Shown: positions 1-8,803, counted from the first letter of the stretch. The stretch: 64,000 nt of DNA from Microbacterium sp. XT11 (GCF_001513675.1 NZ_CP013859.1:1241081-1305080); one strand, 5' to 3'. Notes: a model not told the origin generated them from the letters alone. Translations and numbers: made by a program.

Positions 1-210
1 GTGGGCGAGGTGCTGCAGGTGATCCGCGACCTCGCCGAGGGCGGCATGACCATGGTGCTCGTGACGCACGAGATGGGCTTCGCACGCGAGGTCTCCGACC
101 GCACGGTGTTCATGGACGGCGGTGTCGTCGTCGAGGCGGCTCCGCCCGCCGACCTGTTTGGCGCCCCGAAGAACGACCGCCTCAAGGACTTCCTCTCCAA
201 GGTCCTCTGA
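1..210 (+). CDS. Amino-acid ABC transporter ATP-binding protein, C-terminal end (5' truncated by window)
   Basis: The last 69 codons of a GlnQ/HisP-type ATPase that energises uptake of a polar amino acid. Visible are the H-loop region ([15 protein letters not shown]) and the usual C-terminal end of this family: FMDGGVVVE, then a [22 protein letters not shown]-type tail. Walker A, signature and Walker B motifs lie upstream of the window, so the GTG at base 1 is an internal codon and not a start. Subfamily assignment rests on the EMGFAREV and DRLKDFL motifs. Nothing can be said of its operon partners. Confidence 0.85.
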   Translation: MGEVLQVIRDLAEGGMTMVLVTHEMGFAREVSDRTVFMDGGVVVEAAPPADLFGAPKNDRLKDFLSKVL

Positions 211-257
211 CCCGGGCCGGCCGCCCGGGAGCCGGGGGCGGGGCGGGCGCGGGCGGT

Positions 258-388
258 GCGGCGCGACGGCGGGGTGCTGTGGCGCGTACGAAACGTCGGA
301 GTTTCGTTGCGACGCGCCGTGGGGCGGATGCCGCGGGGCGGCGTGTCGCGTGACGGTTCCGACGTTTCGTGCGCGGGAGGCGGCGAGG
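258..388. repeat. 131-bp direct repeat, copy 1, with internal hairpins
   Basis: This block recurs at 525-655 with one substitution (G at 314, A at 581); the copies are offset by 267 bp. Each contains a short hairpin (ACGAAAC, 6-nt loop, GTTTCGT at 288-307). Each also has a longer inverted pair, ACGAAACGTCGGA at 288-300 and TCCGACGTTTCGT at 358-370. That makes it a nested palindrome, similar to REP/BIME-type intergenic elements. A diverged relative of the core seems to lie near 35868-35925. Confidence 0.8.
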
Positions 389-524
389 TTCCGGGTCCGG
401 CGCGCCGCTGCGGCGCGGGCGGCGTGACGGCGTGGCGGGGGCGCCGCGCGGGTGCGGGCGCGGCGGGGGGCGGTTGCGGCGCGGGGGCGGTGCGGGTGCG
501 GTGCGGGTGCGGGGGTGCCGTCGC

Positions 525-655
525 GCGGCGCGACGGCGGGGTGCTGTGGCGCGTACGAAACGTCGGAGTTTCGTTGCGACACGCCGTGGGGCGGATGCCG
601 CGGGGCGGCGTGTCGCGTGACGGTTCCGACGTTTCGTGCGCGGGAGGCGGCGAGG
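525..655. repeat. 131-bp direct repeat, copy 2
   Basis: Second copy of the block at 258-388, 130 of 131 positions identical, same orientation, same nested palindrome (hairpin core 555-574, distal inverted arm 625-637). Near identity between non-coding copies means recent duplication or conversion. Confidence 0.8.
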
Positions 656-785
656 CTCTGGGTCCGGCGCTCCGGCGCTCCGGCGCGGTGCGGGTGCGGG
701 TGCCGTGCAGTCGCGGCACCGCGGTTCGAGACGCGCGCACGGGCACCGCGGCACGGGCACCGTGGGCCCGGCGGCTCCGCGCGGG

Positions 786-2063
786 CTACTCCGTGACGCG
801 GGCGGCGATGTCGGTGCGGTAGTGCGAGCCGTCGAGCGAGATCTTCGCGATCGCCTCGTAGGCGCGGGCGCGGGCGGTGCGGAAGTCCGGCGCCACCGCC
901 ACGACGTTGAGCACGCGCCCGCCGGTCGCGATCAGCGCGCCACCGCGGGCGTCCGGGCCGGCCGTGGCGGCGTGCACGAGGCGGACGCCCTCGACCGCCG
1001 CGGCATCCGCGAGCCCCTCGATCGGGCGGCCGGTCTGCGGAGCATCCGGATACCCCTCGCTCGCGAGCACGACCGTGATGGCGACGTCGTCGCGGAACTC
1101 CGGCTCGGGCTGGTCTTCGAGGGTGCCGGATGCCGCGGCGAACAGCAGCTGCGACAACGGGGTGACCAGGCGGGGGAGCACGATCTGCGTCTCGGGGTCG
1201 CCGAAGCGGGCGTTGAACTCGATGACGCGCACTCCGGCGGGGGTGAGGATGAGCCCGGCGTAGAGCAGCCCGATGAACGGGGTGCCCTCGGCGTCGAGCT
1301 GGCGGATGACGGGAAGCGCGATGTCGCGCGTGACCTCCTCCACGAACGCCTTCTCGCTGCCGAACTGCTCCGCGAGCCACGGCAGCGGAGAGTACGCGCC
1401 CATGCCGCCGGTGTTCGGGCCGGCGTCGCCGTCGAGCGCGCGCTTGAAGTCCTGCGCGGGGCTGAGTGCGCGCACCGTGTCGCCGTCGCTGAGGAAGAAG
1501 AGCGAGACCTCGGGGCCGGAGAGGAACTCCTCGACCAGCACGGGGCCGTGCGGGAGGTAGTGCTCCGCGTGCGCGAGCGCCTCGGCGCGGTCGGACGTGA
1601 CGATCACGCCCTTGCCGGCCGCGAGGCCGTCGGCCTTCACCACGTGCGGGGCGCCGAGCTCGTCGAACGCCGCCTCGACCTCCGCGAGGGTGGCGGCGCG
1701 CACGGCGCGACCGGTCGGCACGCCCGCGGCGTCCATGATCCGCTTCGCGAACGACTTCGATCCCTCGAGCTGCGCAGCCGCCTTGCCCGGACCGAACACC
1801 GGGATGCCGTGCGAGCGCAGGACGTCGGCGACGCCCGCCACGAGCGGGGCCTCGGGACCGACGACGACGAGGTCGATGCGGTTCTCGTTCGCGAAGGCGG
1901 TCACGGCGGCGCCGTCGAGCGGGTCGACCGCGACCGGAGTCGCGTCCTGCGCGATGCCGGCGTTGCCGGGGGCGACGAAGATCTCGTGCTCCGTCTGCTC
2001 CGCCCGCAGGGCGAGGATGATCGCGTGCTCACGGGCACCGGAACCGAGGACGAGGATCTTCAC
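786..2063 (-). CDS. purD: Phosphoribosylamine-glycine ligase (GAR synthetase)
   Basis: Catalyses ATP-dependent ligation of glycine to phosphoribosylamine, step 2 of de novo purine synthesis, in the cytosol. The 425-residue length is normal for the family. The N-domain begins MKILVLGSGAREHA and continues with FVAPGNAGIA; the ATP-grasp core shows VKADGLAAGKGVIV and LVEEFLSGPEVS; the C-domain has GGMGAYSPLPW and EFNARFGDPETQ. The start is a GTG at 2063. A TAGGCT hexamer ends 6 nt upstream (2070-2075 on this strand), so the mRNA is probably leaderless. purM and purF follow at 4.4-7 kb on the other strand, a loose purine cluster rather than one operon. Confidence 0.97.
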   Translation of the reverse strand: MKILVLGSGAREHAIILALRAEQTEHEIFVAPGNAGIAQDATPVAVDPLDGAAVTAFANENRIDLVVVGPEAPLVAGVADVLRSHGIPVFGPGKAAAQLEGSKSFAKRIMDAAGVPTGRAVRAATLAEVEAAFDELGAPHVVKADGLAAGKGVIVTSDRAEALAHAEHYLPHGPVLVEEFLSGPEVSLFFLSDGDTVRALSPAQDFKRALDGDAGPNTGGMGAYSPLPWLAEQFGSEKAFVEEVTRDIALPVIRQLDAEGTPFIGLLYAGLILTPAGVRVIEFNARFGDPETQIVLPRLVTPLSQLLFAAASGTLEDQPEPEFRDDVAITVVLASEGYPDAPQTGRPIEGLADAAAVEGVRLVHAATAGPDARGGALIATGGRVLNVVAVAPDFRTARARAYEAIAKISLDGSHYRTDIAARVTE

Positions 2064-2154
2064 CCGTCCAGCCTATCGAGGTCGGCTCGGCACGTTTCGG
2101 TTCGCCAGTCGGCAGTCCCTGCAACGGCGGCGCGTGACGGCCGCGCGGCGCGCA

Positions 2155-2835
2155 TCAGACCTCGACCGGACGCTCGACGCCTCGGTCCCACGGCAGAGCC
2201 CAGCCGGTCGCGTCGAACAGCGCGTCGAGCACCATCGCGGTGAAGCCCCACACGATCGTGCCGTCGACGTCGAACGCCGGGCCTTTCCAGGTGCGTCCCA
2301 TGCGGGTGATGATGGAGGTGAAGCGGATGCTCGGGTCGAGCAGGTGCGCGACCGGGACACGGAACACCTCCACGGTCTCCGCGTGATCGACCGCCGCGAC
2401 GCGCGACGGAGAACGCCACCAGCCCAGCACCGGCGTCACCACGTGGTTGCTCGCGGCGAGCGGCAGCTCATCGAGGGTCGCGAGCACCTCGACGCCCGCG
2501 GGGTCGAGCCCGGTCTCCTCCTGCGCTTCACGCAACGCGGTGGCGACGGCATCCGCGTCTCCTGGCTCGCGGCGGCCGCCGGGGAACGACACCTGTCCGG
2601 GGTGCGACGAGAGCGTCGCGGCGCGGCGTTGCAGCAGCACGTCGAGGTCGGCCGCGACCGTGAGCTCGTCGGACCGGGCCGGAACGCTGTCGAGACGGCC
2701 GAACAGCACCAGCACGGATGCCGCGCTCGCGCCCGCGGCTGCGGGAGGGAACGACGGAGTCCACGCCGCGCTCCGCTGCGCGGCGGCGATCAGCTCTGCG
2801 CGCGCTCCGCGCAGGGTCTCCGGGGAAGTGGTCAT
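2155..2835 (-). CDS. NUDIX hydrolase, CoA pyrophosphatase-like
   Basis: A 226-residue NUDIX protein, probably hydrolysing CoA or acyl-CoA to phosphopantetheine and 3',5'-ADP as in the NudL/YeaB group. The NUDIX box is complete in the segment GGRREPGDADAVATALREAQ followed by EETGL. The preceding SHPGQVSFPGG matches the CoA-specific signature region upstream of the box. The start is taken as the ATG at 2835, because a TAGGCT hexamer ends 7 nt before it and the reading frame further upstream is Arg-rich shadow sequence. It is divergent from the SCP-like gene at 2908, with 72 bp holding both promoters. Confidence 0.9.
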   Translation of the reverse strand: MTTSPETLRGARAELIAAAQRSAAWTPSFPPAAAGASAASVLVLFGRLDSVPARSDELTVAADLDVLLQRRAATLSSHPGQVSFPGGRREPGDADAVATALREAQEETGLDPAGVEVLATLDELPLAASNHVVTPVLGWWRSPSRVAAVDHAETVEVFRVPVAHLLDPSIRFTSIITRMGRTWKGPAFDVDGTIVWGFTAMVLDALFDATGWALPWDRGVERPVEV

Positions 2836-2907
2836 CGGTTCGAGCCTATGCCTGCGGCATCCGTCCGGGGCGGACGCGTGCGGCACGGTCGCGCGTACGC
2901 TGAGAGC

Positions 2908-3279
2908 ATGCCTCCGAAGAAGATCGACACGATCGACGGGCGCGCCGCGCTCGACGCCGTGCGTGCCGCCGAGGCGGCAGGAGACAGGCCGGCGCGGGCG
3001 ACGCTCGCGACCGCGGTGCGCTATCTGCTGCAGCTCCTCGACGAGAAGGCGCCGGGGAACAGCGTCGAGGTGCGCGTGCCGCCGTTCGGGGCCGTGCAGG
3101 TGATCCAGGGGCCGCGGCACACTCGGGGCACCCCGCCGAACGTCATCGAGATGGACGCGCACACCTGGATCGCGGTCGCGACGGGAGCGCAGCAGTGGGC
3201 GGATGCCGCGTCTTCCGGCCGCATCCACGCGTCGGGAGTGCGCGCCGACCTCGCCGACGTGCTCCCGCTCCGCCCCTGA
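2908..3279 (+). CDS. Bacterial SCP orthologue (sterol carrier family protein)
   Basis: A 123-residue cytosolic protein of the actinobacterial 'sterol carrier family' (SCP_3 fold). The N-terminal half (AALDAVRAAEAAGDRPARAT, then LATAVRYLLQLL) is helical. The C-terminal half carries the conserved block RVPPFGAVQVIQGPRHTRGT, then PPNVIEMDAHTWIAVATG. Its biochemical role is unknown in bacteria; lipid binding is inferred from the fold only. Start: ATG at 2908, with TACGCT (2896-2901) ending 6 nt before it, a leaderless arrangement. The upstream in-frame extension is not supported. Confidence 0.85.
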   Translation: MPPKKIDTIDGRAALDAVRAAEAAGDRPARATLATAVRYLLQLLDEKAPGNSVEVRVPPFGAVQVIQGPRHTRGTPPNVIEMDAHTWIAVATGAQQWADAASSGRIHASGVRADLADVLPLRP

Positions 3280-3347
3280 CGAGCCCGAGCGCGGGCAGTG
3301 CGCGCGGAACGGGGGACAGGGTGACCCAGCAGTGGGACAATGGAGGC

Positions 3348-3668
3348 ATGGCCCCCACCGACTCCTCCCAGACCGTCGAAGCGACCGTGCGGCGCGTTCC
3401 CCGCTACGGCGTCTTCATGGGCATCGGCGTGGTGCTCGGGATCATCGTGGCGGGCATCCTCACGCTGACCGGCAGCTATGAGGAGTCGAAGGCGCTCGAC
3501 GTGGTCTACCCACCCGGCCAGGTCTTCGGCTTCCTGCTCCTGTGGACCGTGCCGGCAGGGCTCGCCCTGGGCGGAGTCGTCGCGCTGCTCATCGAGCGCG
3601 CCGCGCGCCGTCACGATCGCGTCGTGCGGGTCGACCGCGAGACGATCATCCCCGCCGACGACGAATGA
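3348..3668 (+). CDS. Small conserved actinobacterial membrane protein
   Basis: A 106-residue protein with two predicted membrane segments (about residues 20-39, YGVFMGIGVVLGIIVAGILT, and 58-80, GFLLLWTVPAGLALGGVVAL) and a charged C-terminal tail (ERAARRHDRVVRVDRE). The segment between them (SYEESKALDVVYPPGQV) would be extracytoplasmic. Short proteins like this are widespread in Microbacteriaceae and are sometimes labelled Trk-related without evidence; no function is claimed. ATG at 3348 was chosen because GACAAT (3336-3341) ends 6 nt upstream, fitting leaderless transcription. Confidence 0.8.
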   Translation: MAPTDSSQTVEATVRRVPRYGVFMGIGVVLGIIVAGILTLTGSYEESKALDVVYPPGQVFGFLLLWTVPAGLALGGVVALLIERAARRHDRVVRVDRETIIPADDE

Positions 3669-3703
3669 CGACGACCGACGACGAATGACGCGGGCCGCTG
3701 CCC

Positions 3704-4309
3704 TCACGCCAGCTCGGAGATCACAGGGCGGATGGCGGAGTCGAAAGCGACCACGTCGCGGCGAAGCCCGTCGGTGACCGCGACCGTGAGCGCGCCGATC
3801 CACCAGATGCCGCGCTGAGACAGCGGAAGCACCTGCACGTTCAGCTCGAACGAGTGTGCCCGCCGTCCTACCTCCCGCTCGAACTCCGCGATGGCGCTGG
3901 CGTACGCGCGGTAGGAGTCGCCGCCGGTGTGGCTCGTGACCGACGAGACGTAGCGGTCATGCGCCGCGTGGGCGTAGTCCAGCACGGATGCCGCGTGCGG
4001 GGCGATCGCCGCTGCCAGCTCCTCCGCGCCGGTGGCCGGCAGCGCGACGAGGGTGTCGAAGCCGTCGACGAGCTCGAGCGGCACATCCGAGCGGTGCGCT
4101 CGGGGCTCGACGGTCATGTCCCAGTAGTCGCGCCACTGCGCCTCGAGCGCAGGCGAGGCCTCGACCGCGTCCGGTGCCCGCACGGGCAGGTCGCGCAGGC
4201 TGGGCAGGTCGGCGGGGGCACGGATGCCGAGCGTCTGACGCAGCGCGAGCGCGACGAGCACGGGCACGCTCGCGTCTTCGCGGATCAGCCACTGCGGCTT
4301 GTCGGACAT
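3704..4309 (-). CDS. Conserved hypothetical protein, 201 aa
   Basis: Cytosolic protein with no recognised catalytic motif, signal peptide or membrane segment. It begins MSDKPQWLIREDASVPVLVA and ends with an alternating hydrophobic block (GIWWIGALTVAVTDGLRRDV), suggesting an alpha/beta fold. Tryptophan-rich helices (QWRDYWDMTVEPR) lie in the middle. Start ATG 4309 is supported by TACGAT ending 6 nt upstream on this strand (4316-4321). It is divergent from purM with 84 bp between. I do not recognise the family. Confidence 0.75.
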   Translation of the reverse strand: MSDKPQWLIREDASVPVLVALALRQTLGIRAPADLPSLRDLPVRAPDAVEASPALEAQWRDYWDMTVEPRAHRSDVPLELVDGFDTLVALPATGAEELAAAIAPHAASVLDYAHAAHDRYVSSVTSHTGGDSYRAYASAIAEFEREVGRRAHSFELNVQVLPLSQRGIWWIGALTVAVTDGLRRDVVAFDSAIRPVISELA

Positions 4310-4393
4310 GGCCCCATCGTATGGCGAGCACGACGGCATCCGCTCTTCGTCTTCTCGCAGATCCGGTGCAGCCGCGGACGGTAGGATCGAGGG

Positions 4394-5515
4394 GTGGCTG
4401 CCTCCCCCACCAATCCCTATTCCGAAGCCGGCGTCGACACTGCTGCGGGCGATCTCGCCGTCGAACTCATGAAGTCGTCGGTGCGCGCGACGCACGGACC
4501 GGAGGTGCTCGGCGGGGTCGGCGGTTTCGCCGGCCTCTTCGACGCCAGCGCCCTGCTCGGCTACCGGCGTCCGCTGCTGGCCAGCAGCACCGACGGCGTC
4601 GGCACCAAGGTCGCGATCGCGCAGGCGATCGACAAGCACGACACCATCGGGCAGGACCTCGTGGGCATGGTCGTCGACGACATCGTCGTCGTTGGCGCGA
4701 AGCCGCTGTTCATGACCGACTACATCGCCTGCGGCAAGGTGGTGCCCGAGCGCATCGCCGACATCGTCCGCGGCATCGCCGAGGCGTGCTCCGCCACCGG
4801 TACGGCCCTCGTCGGCGGAGAGACGGCCGAGCATCCTGGTCTGCTCGGGCCCCGCGACTACGACGTCGCAGGCGCGGCGACCGGTGTCGTCGAGGCCGAC
4901 GCGATCCTCGGCGCCGACCGCGTGCGCGAGGGCGACGCCGTCATCGCCGTGGCGTCGAGCGGCCTGCACTCCAACGGCTACTCCCTCGTGCGGCACATCA
5001 TCACGAACGCCGGCATCAGCTACGCCGACAACGCCGCCGAGTTCGGCACGACGTGGGGTGAGGCCCTGCTCGAGCCCACGCGGCTGTACACGTTGCCGAT
5101 GCTGCGTCTCATCGACGCGCTCGACGGCGGTCAGGACGGCGGGGTGCACGCCCTCAGCCACGTCACCGGCGGCGGCATCGCCGCCAACCTCGCCCGCGTG
5201 CTCCCGAAGGGATCGTGGGCCGAGGTCGACCGTTCGACGTGGTCGCCGAGCCCGGTCTTCCGCGTGCTGAGCGACATCGCGGGATCGACGCTGGAGTCGG
5301 CGGAGGGCACGTGGAACCTCGGCATCGGCTTCCTCGCCGTCGTCGCGGGCGAGAGGGCGGATGCCGCCGTCGCCGCGCTGGCCGCGGAAGGTCTGCCTGC
5401 CTGGCAGGTCGGCACCGTCGGGTTCGGTGCGCGTCCGGCAGGAGAGTTCGAAGAGGGCGCCAAGGGCGTCGACGGCGGAGCGGTGCGCCTGGTGGGCGCA
5501 TACGCGTCCCACTGA
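4394..5515 (+). CDS. purM: Phosphoribosylformylglycinamidine cyclo-ligase (AIR synthetase)
   Basis: Converts FGAM to AIR with ATP, step 5 of purine synthesis. Its 373 residues match the family. Diagnostic segments are SSTDGVGTKVAIAQAI (nucleotide-binding loop), GMVVDDIVVVGAKPLFMTDY, GGETAEHPGL, SSGLHSNGYSLVR and HVTGGGIAANLARVLP. The start is the GTG at 4394; TAGGAT (4382-4387) ends 6 nt before it, a leaderless promoter. purF follows after 24 bp on the same strand, so the two are probably co-transcribed. Confidence 0.97.
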   Translation: MAASPTNPYSEAGVDTAAGDLAVELMKSSVRATHGPEVLGGVGGFAGLFDASALLGYRRPLLASSTDGVGTKVAIAQAIDKHDTIGQDLVGMVVDDIVVVGAKPLFMTDYIACGKVVPERIADIVRGIAEACSATGTALVGGETAEHPGLLGPRDYDVAGAATGVVEADAILGADRVREGDAVIAVASSGLHSNGYSLVRHIITNAGISYADNAAEFGTTWGEALLEPTRLYTLPMLRLIDALDGGQDGGVHALSHVTGGGIAANLARVLPKGSWAEVDRSTWSPSPVFRVLSDIAGSTLESAEGTWNLGIGFLAVVAGERADAAVAALAAEGLPAWQVGTVGFGARPAGEFEEGAKGVDGGAVRLVGAYASH

Positions 5516-5539
5516 AGAAACGGATGAAGTAGACACCCC

Positions 5540-7012
5540 ATGTGCGGCATCGTCGGAATGGTCGGAACTGCGCCGGTCAACCAGGACATCTACGACGCCC
5601 TCCTCCTGCTGCAGCACCGCGGCCAGGACGCGACCGGCATAGCCACGGCAGAGGCCAACGGGGTGATGCACAACGCGAAGGCACAGGGCATGGTGCGCGA
5701 GGCGTTCCGCACGCGCGACATGCGGTCGCTGCTCGGCAACGTCGGTCTGGGGCATGTGCGCTACGCCACCAAGGGCACCGCGTCGAGCGAGGAGGAGATG
5801 CAGCCGTTCTACGTGAACGCGCCGTACGGCATCATCCTCGTGCACAACGGCAACCTCACGAACACGCGTGAGCTCACCGCAGACATGGCGCAGCGCGACC
5901 GCAGACACCTGAACTCGTCGAGCGACACCGAGCTGCTGCTGAACGTGCTCGCGGGCGAGCTGCAGGCGACCACGTCGACCGTCGACCTCGACCCCGAGCG
6001 CATCTTCGAGGCGGTGTCCCGCACGCACGAGCGCATCGAAGGGGCGTACGCCGTGATCGCGCTCATCGCCGGCTACGGTCTGCTGGCCTTCCGCGACCCC
6101 TTCGGCATCCGTCCTCTGATCCTGGGCCGCCGTCCGTCGACGACGCCCGGTGCCGAGGGACACGACGAGTGGGTCGTCGCGAGCGAGTCGCTGGTGCTCG
6201 AGAACGGCGACTACGAGGTCGTGCGCGAGGTCGAACCGGGCGAGGCCGTGTTCATCACGAACGATGGAGAGCTTTTCACCCGCCAGTGCGCGCAGAACCC
6301 GACGCTGGCGCCCTGCGCCTTCGAGTACGTGTATCTCGCGCGACCCGACTCGATCATGAACGGCATCTCGGTCTATGAGTCGCGGCTGCGCATGGGCGAG
6401 CGCCTGGCCGACACGATCGCCAAGCACGTGCCGAGGGACAAGATCGACGTCGTCATGCCGATCCCCGACTCGTCGCGGCCTGCGGCCATGGAGGTCGCCC
6501 GCAAGCTCGGCATCGAGTACCGCGAGGGCTTCTACAAGAACCGCTACGTCGGCCGCACCTTCATCATGCCGGGGCAGGCGGTGCGCAAGAAGAGCGTGCG
6601 GCAGAAGCTGAACGCCATGTCGACCGAGTTCCAGGGCAAGAACGTGCTGCTCATCGACGACTCCATCGTGCGCGGCACCACGTCGAAGCAGATCATCCAG
6701 ATGGCGCGGGATGCCGGCGCGACGTCGGTGACCTTCGCCTCGGCTGCGCCTCCGGTGCGGCATCCGCACGTCTACGGCATCAACATGCCGTCGCGTCAGG
6801 AGCTCATCGCACACGGCCGGACGATCCCGGAGATCGCCGAGGAGCTGGGCTGCGACTATCTCGTGTACCAGGAGGTCGACGACCTCAAGGCCGCCATCAC
6901 CGAGGGATCGGCCGTGACCGACCTCGACATGAGCTGCTTCGACGGGCGCTACGTCACCGGGACCGTGACCGACGAATACCTGGCGTGGGTCGAGGGGTCG
7001 CAGTCGTCCTGA
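5540..7012 (+). CDS. purF: Amidophosphoribosyltransferase (glutamine PRPP amidotransferase)
   Basis: First committed step of purine synthesis: PRPP plus glutamine to phosphoribosylamine. The 490-residue protein starts MCGIVGMVG, so Cys2 becomes the N-terminal nucleophile after Met removal and no long propeptide is present. The Ntn-glutaminase domain shows LLLQHRGQDATGIA and GHVRYATKG. The phosphoribosyltransferase domain shows the PRPP loop VLLIDDSIVRGTTSKQII near residues 370-387. It sits 24 bp after purM, and its stop overlaps the ATG of the next gene by one base (TGATG at 7010-7014). Confidence 0.98.
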   Translation: MCGIVGMVGTAPVNQDIYDALLLLQHRGQDATGIATAEANGVMHNAKAQGMVREAFRTRDMRSLLGNVGLGHVRYATKGTASSEEEMQPFYVNAPYGIILVHNGNLTNTRELTADMAQRDRRHLNSSSDTELLLNVLAGELQATTSTVDLDPERIFEAVSRTHERIEGAYAVIALIAGYGLLAFRDPFGIRPLILGRRPSTTPGAEGHDEWVVASESLVLENGDYEVVREVEPGEAVFITNDGELFTRQCAQNPTLAPCAFEYVYLARPDSIMNGISVYESRLRMGERLADTIAKHVPRDKIDVVMPIPDSSRPAAMEVARKLGIEYREGFYKNRYVGRTFIMPGQAVRKKSVRQKLNAMSTEFQGKNVLLIDDSIVRGTTSKQIIQMARDAGATSVTFASAAPPVRHPHVYGINMPSRQELIAHGRTIPEIAEELGCDYLVYQEVDDLKAAITEGSAVTDLDMSCFDGRYVTGTVTDEYLAWVEGSQSS

Positions 7013-8319
7013 TGACGTCTGCTCGACCGCTCTGGGAGGGCAGGGCGATGGCCCTGCTCGGCATCGTGCTGGTCGCCTTCTCGCTGCGCTCCGCCGTCGC
7101 GTCGCTGTCGCCGGTGCTCGACCACATCTCTCAGGCGTTCCCTGTCTCGCCGGTGGTGGTGGGGCTCATCGGCGCCGCGCCACCGGTGTGCTTCGCGGTG
7201 TTCGGGCTGCTGACCCCGCTGGTCGAACGCCGGTTCGGGCTCGAGCGGGTCGCGGTCGTGGCTCTCGCGCTCATGGCGGCCGGTCTGCTCCTGCGCGGTC
7301 TCTCCGTCGACTCCGTGACCCTGCTCGGGGCCACCGCGCTCGTGTTCGCGGGTGTCGGGTCGGGCAACGTGCTGCTTCCGCCGCTGGTGAAGAAGTACTT
7401 CCCCGACCGGCTCGGCGTGATGATGACGGTCTACTCGACGACGATGGCCGTGTCGACGTTCCTCCCTCCGCTCGTGGCGGTGCCGGTCGCCGACTCCCTC
7501 GGCTGGCGGATCTCGCTGGGCATGTGGGGCGTGTTCGCGGCGGTCGCGCTCGTGCCGTGGGTGGGGCTGCTCATCCGCGAGCGGCGCGAGCCCGCGGCAC
7601 CCGTCGTGACCGAGCTGCTGGTCCCCGACCCGACCGACGGGGTCGACGATCTGCGCGACGCCGTGGCGGCGTCGACAGGGCCCATCAGCACCGCCCCGGC
7701 GAGTCCCCGGATCTTCGGACGGCTGTGGCGCCTGCCGCTGGCCTGGGCGCTCGCGTTCGTGTTCGCGACGTCGTCGTCGATGGCGTACGCGTCTTTCGCA
7801 TGGATGCCTGCGATGCTCGTCGACATCGGCGGCGTCAGCCCGGCGACCGCCGGGTTCCTCCTGTCCGTCTTCGCCGCCGTGGGTCTGCCGTGCTCGATGC
7901 TCGTGCCCGTTCTCGTGGTGCGGTTCCAGGCGACGAGGCCGCTGTTCTTCTTCGCCGCAGGCGCAGGCGTCGTGGGGCTTGCTGGGCTCCTCGTGGCGCC
8001 CCGCGCCGCGCTGGCGCTGTGGGTGGTGATCTTCGGCCTGACCGCGATCATGTTCCCGCTGAGCCTCGTGCTGCTGAGCATCCGCGCCCGCACGCCCGAG
8101 AGCGCGGTGGCCCTCAGCGGCTTCGTGCAGAGCCTCGGCTACGCCATCGCCGCCCTGTTCCCGCTCACGATCGGACTGCTGCACGAGACCACGGGCGGAT
8201 GGCAGGCCCCGATCGTGCTGCTGGCGGCGGCGCTCGTGGCGGCTGCTCCTGCCGGCTGGATCTCTGGTCGCCGACGGACGATCGAGGACGAGTGGGAGCG
8301 GCGGCACGGACGCTGGTGA
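7012..8319 (+). CDS. MFS transporter, CynX/NimT family
   Basis: A 435-residue major facilitator with about 12 hydrophobic segments. It opens FSLRSAVASLSPVLDHISQA, typical of the CynX/NimT (cyanate/2-nitroimidazole) group, and has a charged central loop (RERREPAAPVVTELLVPDPT) between helices 6 and 7. The substrate cannot be read from sequence. The ATG at 7012 overlaps the purF stop (TGATG), so translation is probably coupled, although purine biosynthesis gives no obvious functional link. The C-terminus is cytosolic and charged (RRRTIEDEWERRHGRW). Confidence 0.9.
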   Translation: MTSARPLWEGRAMALLGIVLVAFSLRSAVASLSPVLDHISQAFPVSPVVVGLIGAAPPVCFAVFGLLTPLVERRFGLERVAVVALALMAAGLLLRGLSVDSVTLLGATALVFAGVGSGNVLLPPLVKKYFPDRLGVMMTVYSTTMAVSTFLPPLVAVPVADSLGWRISLGMWGVFAAVALVPWVGLLIRERREPAAPVVTELLVPDPTDGVDDLRDAVAASTGPISTAPASPRIFGRLWRLPLAWALAFVFATSSSMAYASFAWMPAMLVDIGGVSPATAGFLLSVFAAVGLPCSMLVPVLVVRFQATRPLFFFAAGAGVVGLAGLLVAPRAALALWVVIFGLTAIMFPLSLVLLSIRARTPESAVALSGFVQSLGYAIAALFPLTIGLLHETTGGWQAPIVLLAAALVAAAPAGWISGRRRTIEDEWERRHGRW

Positions 8320-8417
8320 CATCCGCGCCCGACGGCTGGGGTCCGCGGCGCGGATGCCGCGCAGACGCCGACGTGTCGGCATCCGTCCTGCGGCATCCGC
8401 GCCCGGGTACGAAGAAA

Positions 8418-8438
8418 CCCCCGCGCGGTGCGCGGGGG
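8418..8438 (-). terminator. Intrinsic terminator of the DUF3073 gene
   Basis: Perfect GC stem CCCCCGCGC-GGT-GCGCGGGGG. On the minus strand it is followed by TTTCTTCG. It lies 22 bp past the stop at 8461 and also faces the 3' end of the upstream + strand transporter. Confidence 0.75.
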
Positions 8439-8460
8439 AGACGACGTGCTGAAGCGGGGG

Positions 8461-8652
8461 TCAGGCCCGCTCTAGTTCGTCCTCGTCTTCGTCGGCGTAC
8501 TCATCCGCCCACTTGTCGACGTACTCGGAGTCCGAGTCGTCTTTCGGGTGCCCGAGCTCGCGTTCCAGTGCGGAATAGTTCACAGCCGGACTGTACGACT
8601 TGAGTTCGCGGGCGATTTTGGTGTGCTTCGCCTTCTGACGGCCACGGCCCAT
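8461..8652 (-). CDS. DUF3073 family protein
   Basis: A 63-residue actinobacterial protein starting MGRGRQKAKHTKIARELKSY, with a basic N-terminus, followed by SPAVNYSALERELGHP and a very acidic C-terminal tail (EYADEDEDELERA). This layout matches DUF3073, a family near-universal in Actinobacteria and of unknown function. The ATG at 8652 was chosen over upstream in-frame codons because conservation begins at MGRGRQKAK. A clean terminator follows. It is divergent from the universal stress gene across about 150 bp. Confidence 0.93.
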   Translation of the reverse strand: MGRGRQKAKHTKIARELKSYSPAVNYSALERELGHPKDDSDSEYVDKWADEYADEDEDELERA

Positions 8653-8803
8653 GCGCCAGACCCCCTCACGAGTTGAGCTGCGGGCGGCATCGGCGCCCGC
8701 GCATTCACGACACCGGCGTGCGGCCGGTAAGAGTAGCATTCAGAATAGCACGCGGGTAAGACCCTCTGGCTGAAAGCCAGGCTGGTGAAAGGGAGTGATC
8801 CTC

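Larger units (their letters stand above)
211..785. other. 575-bp gene-free interval with extreme GC
   Basis: No convincing gene lies between the ABC ATPase stop and the purD stop. Six-frame translations give only Arg/Gly/Ala-rich reading frames, expected by chance at this GC. The interval is dominated by two copies of a 131-bp repeat (258-388 and 525-655), separated by G-rich simple sequence. It may hold terminators for the flanking convergent genes, but no T-run follows any hairpin. Confidence 0.7.

Noticed and set aside
258-655. CRISPR-like direct repeats
   Set aside because: Only two 131-bp copies, each palindromic, with no spacer series or cas genes.
2894-2910. CTGAGA word as a TPP riboswitch piece
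   Set aside because: It is part of the TACGCT promoter-start region of the SCP gene; no other TPP elements are nearby.
3704-6814. Minus-strand reading frame of over 1000 codons across purM and purF
   Set aside because: It is the antisense shadow of purM/purF in high-GC DNA; only its 3' end (3704-4309) is a real gene, with its own start and promoter.
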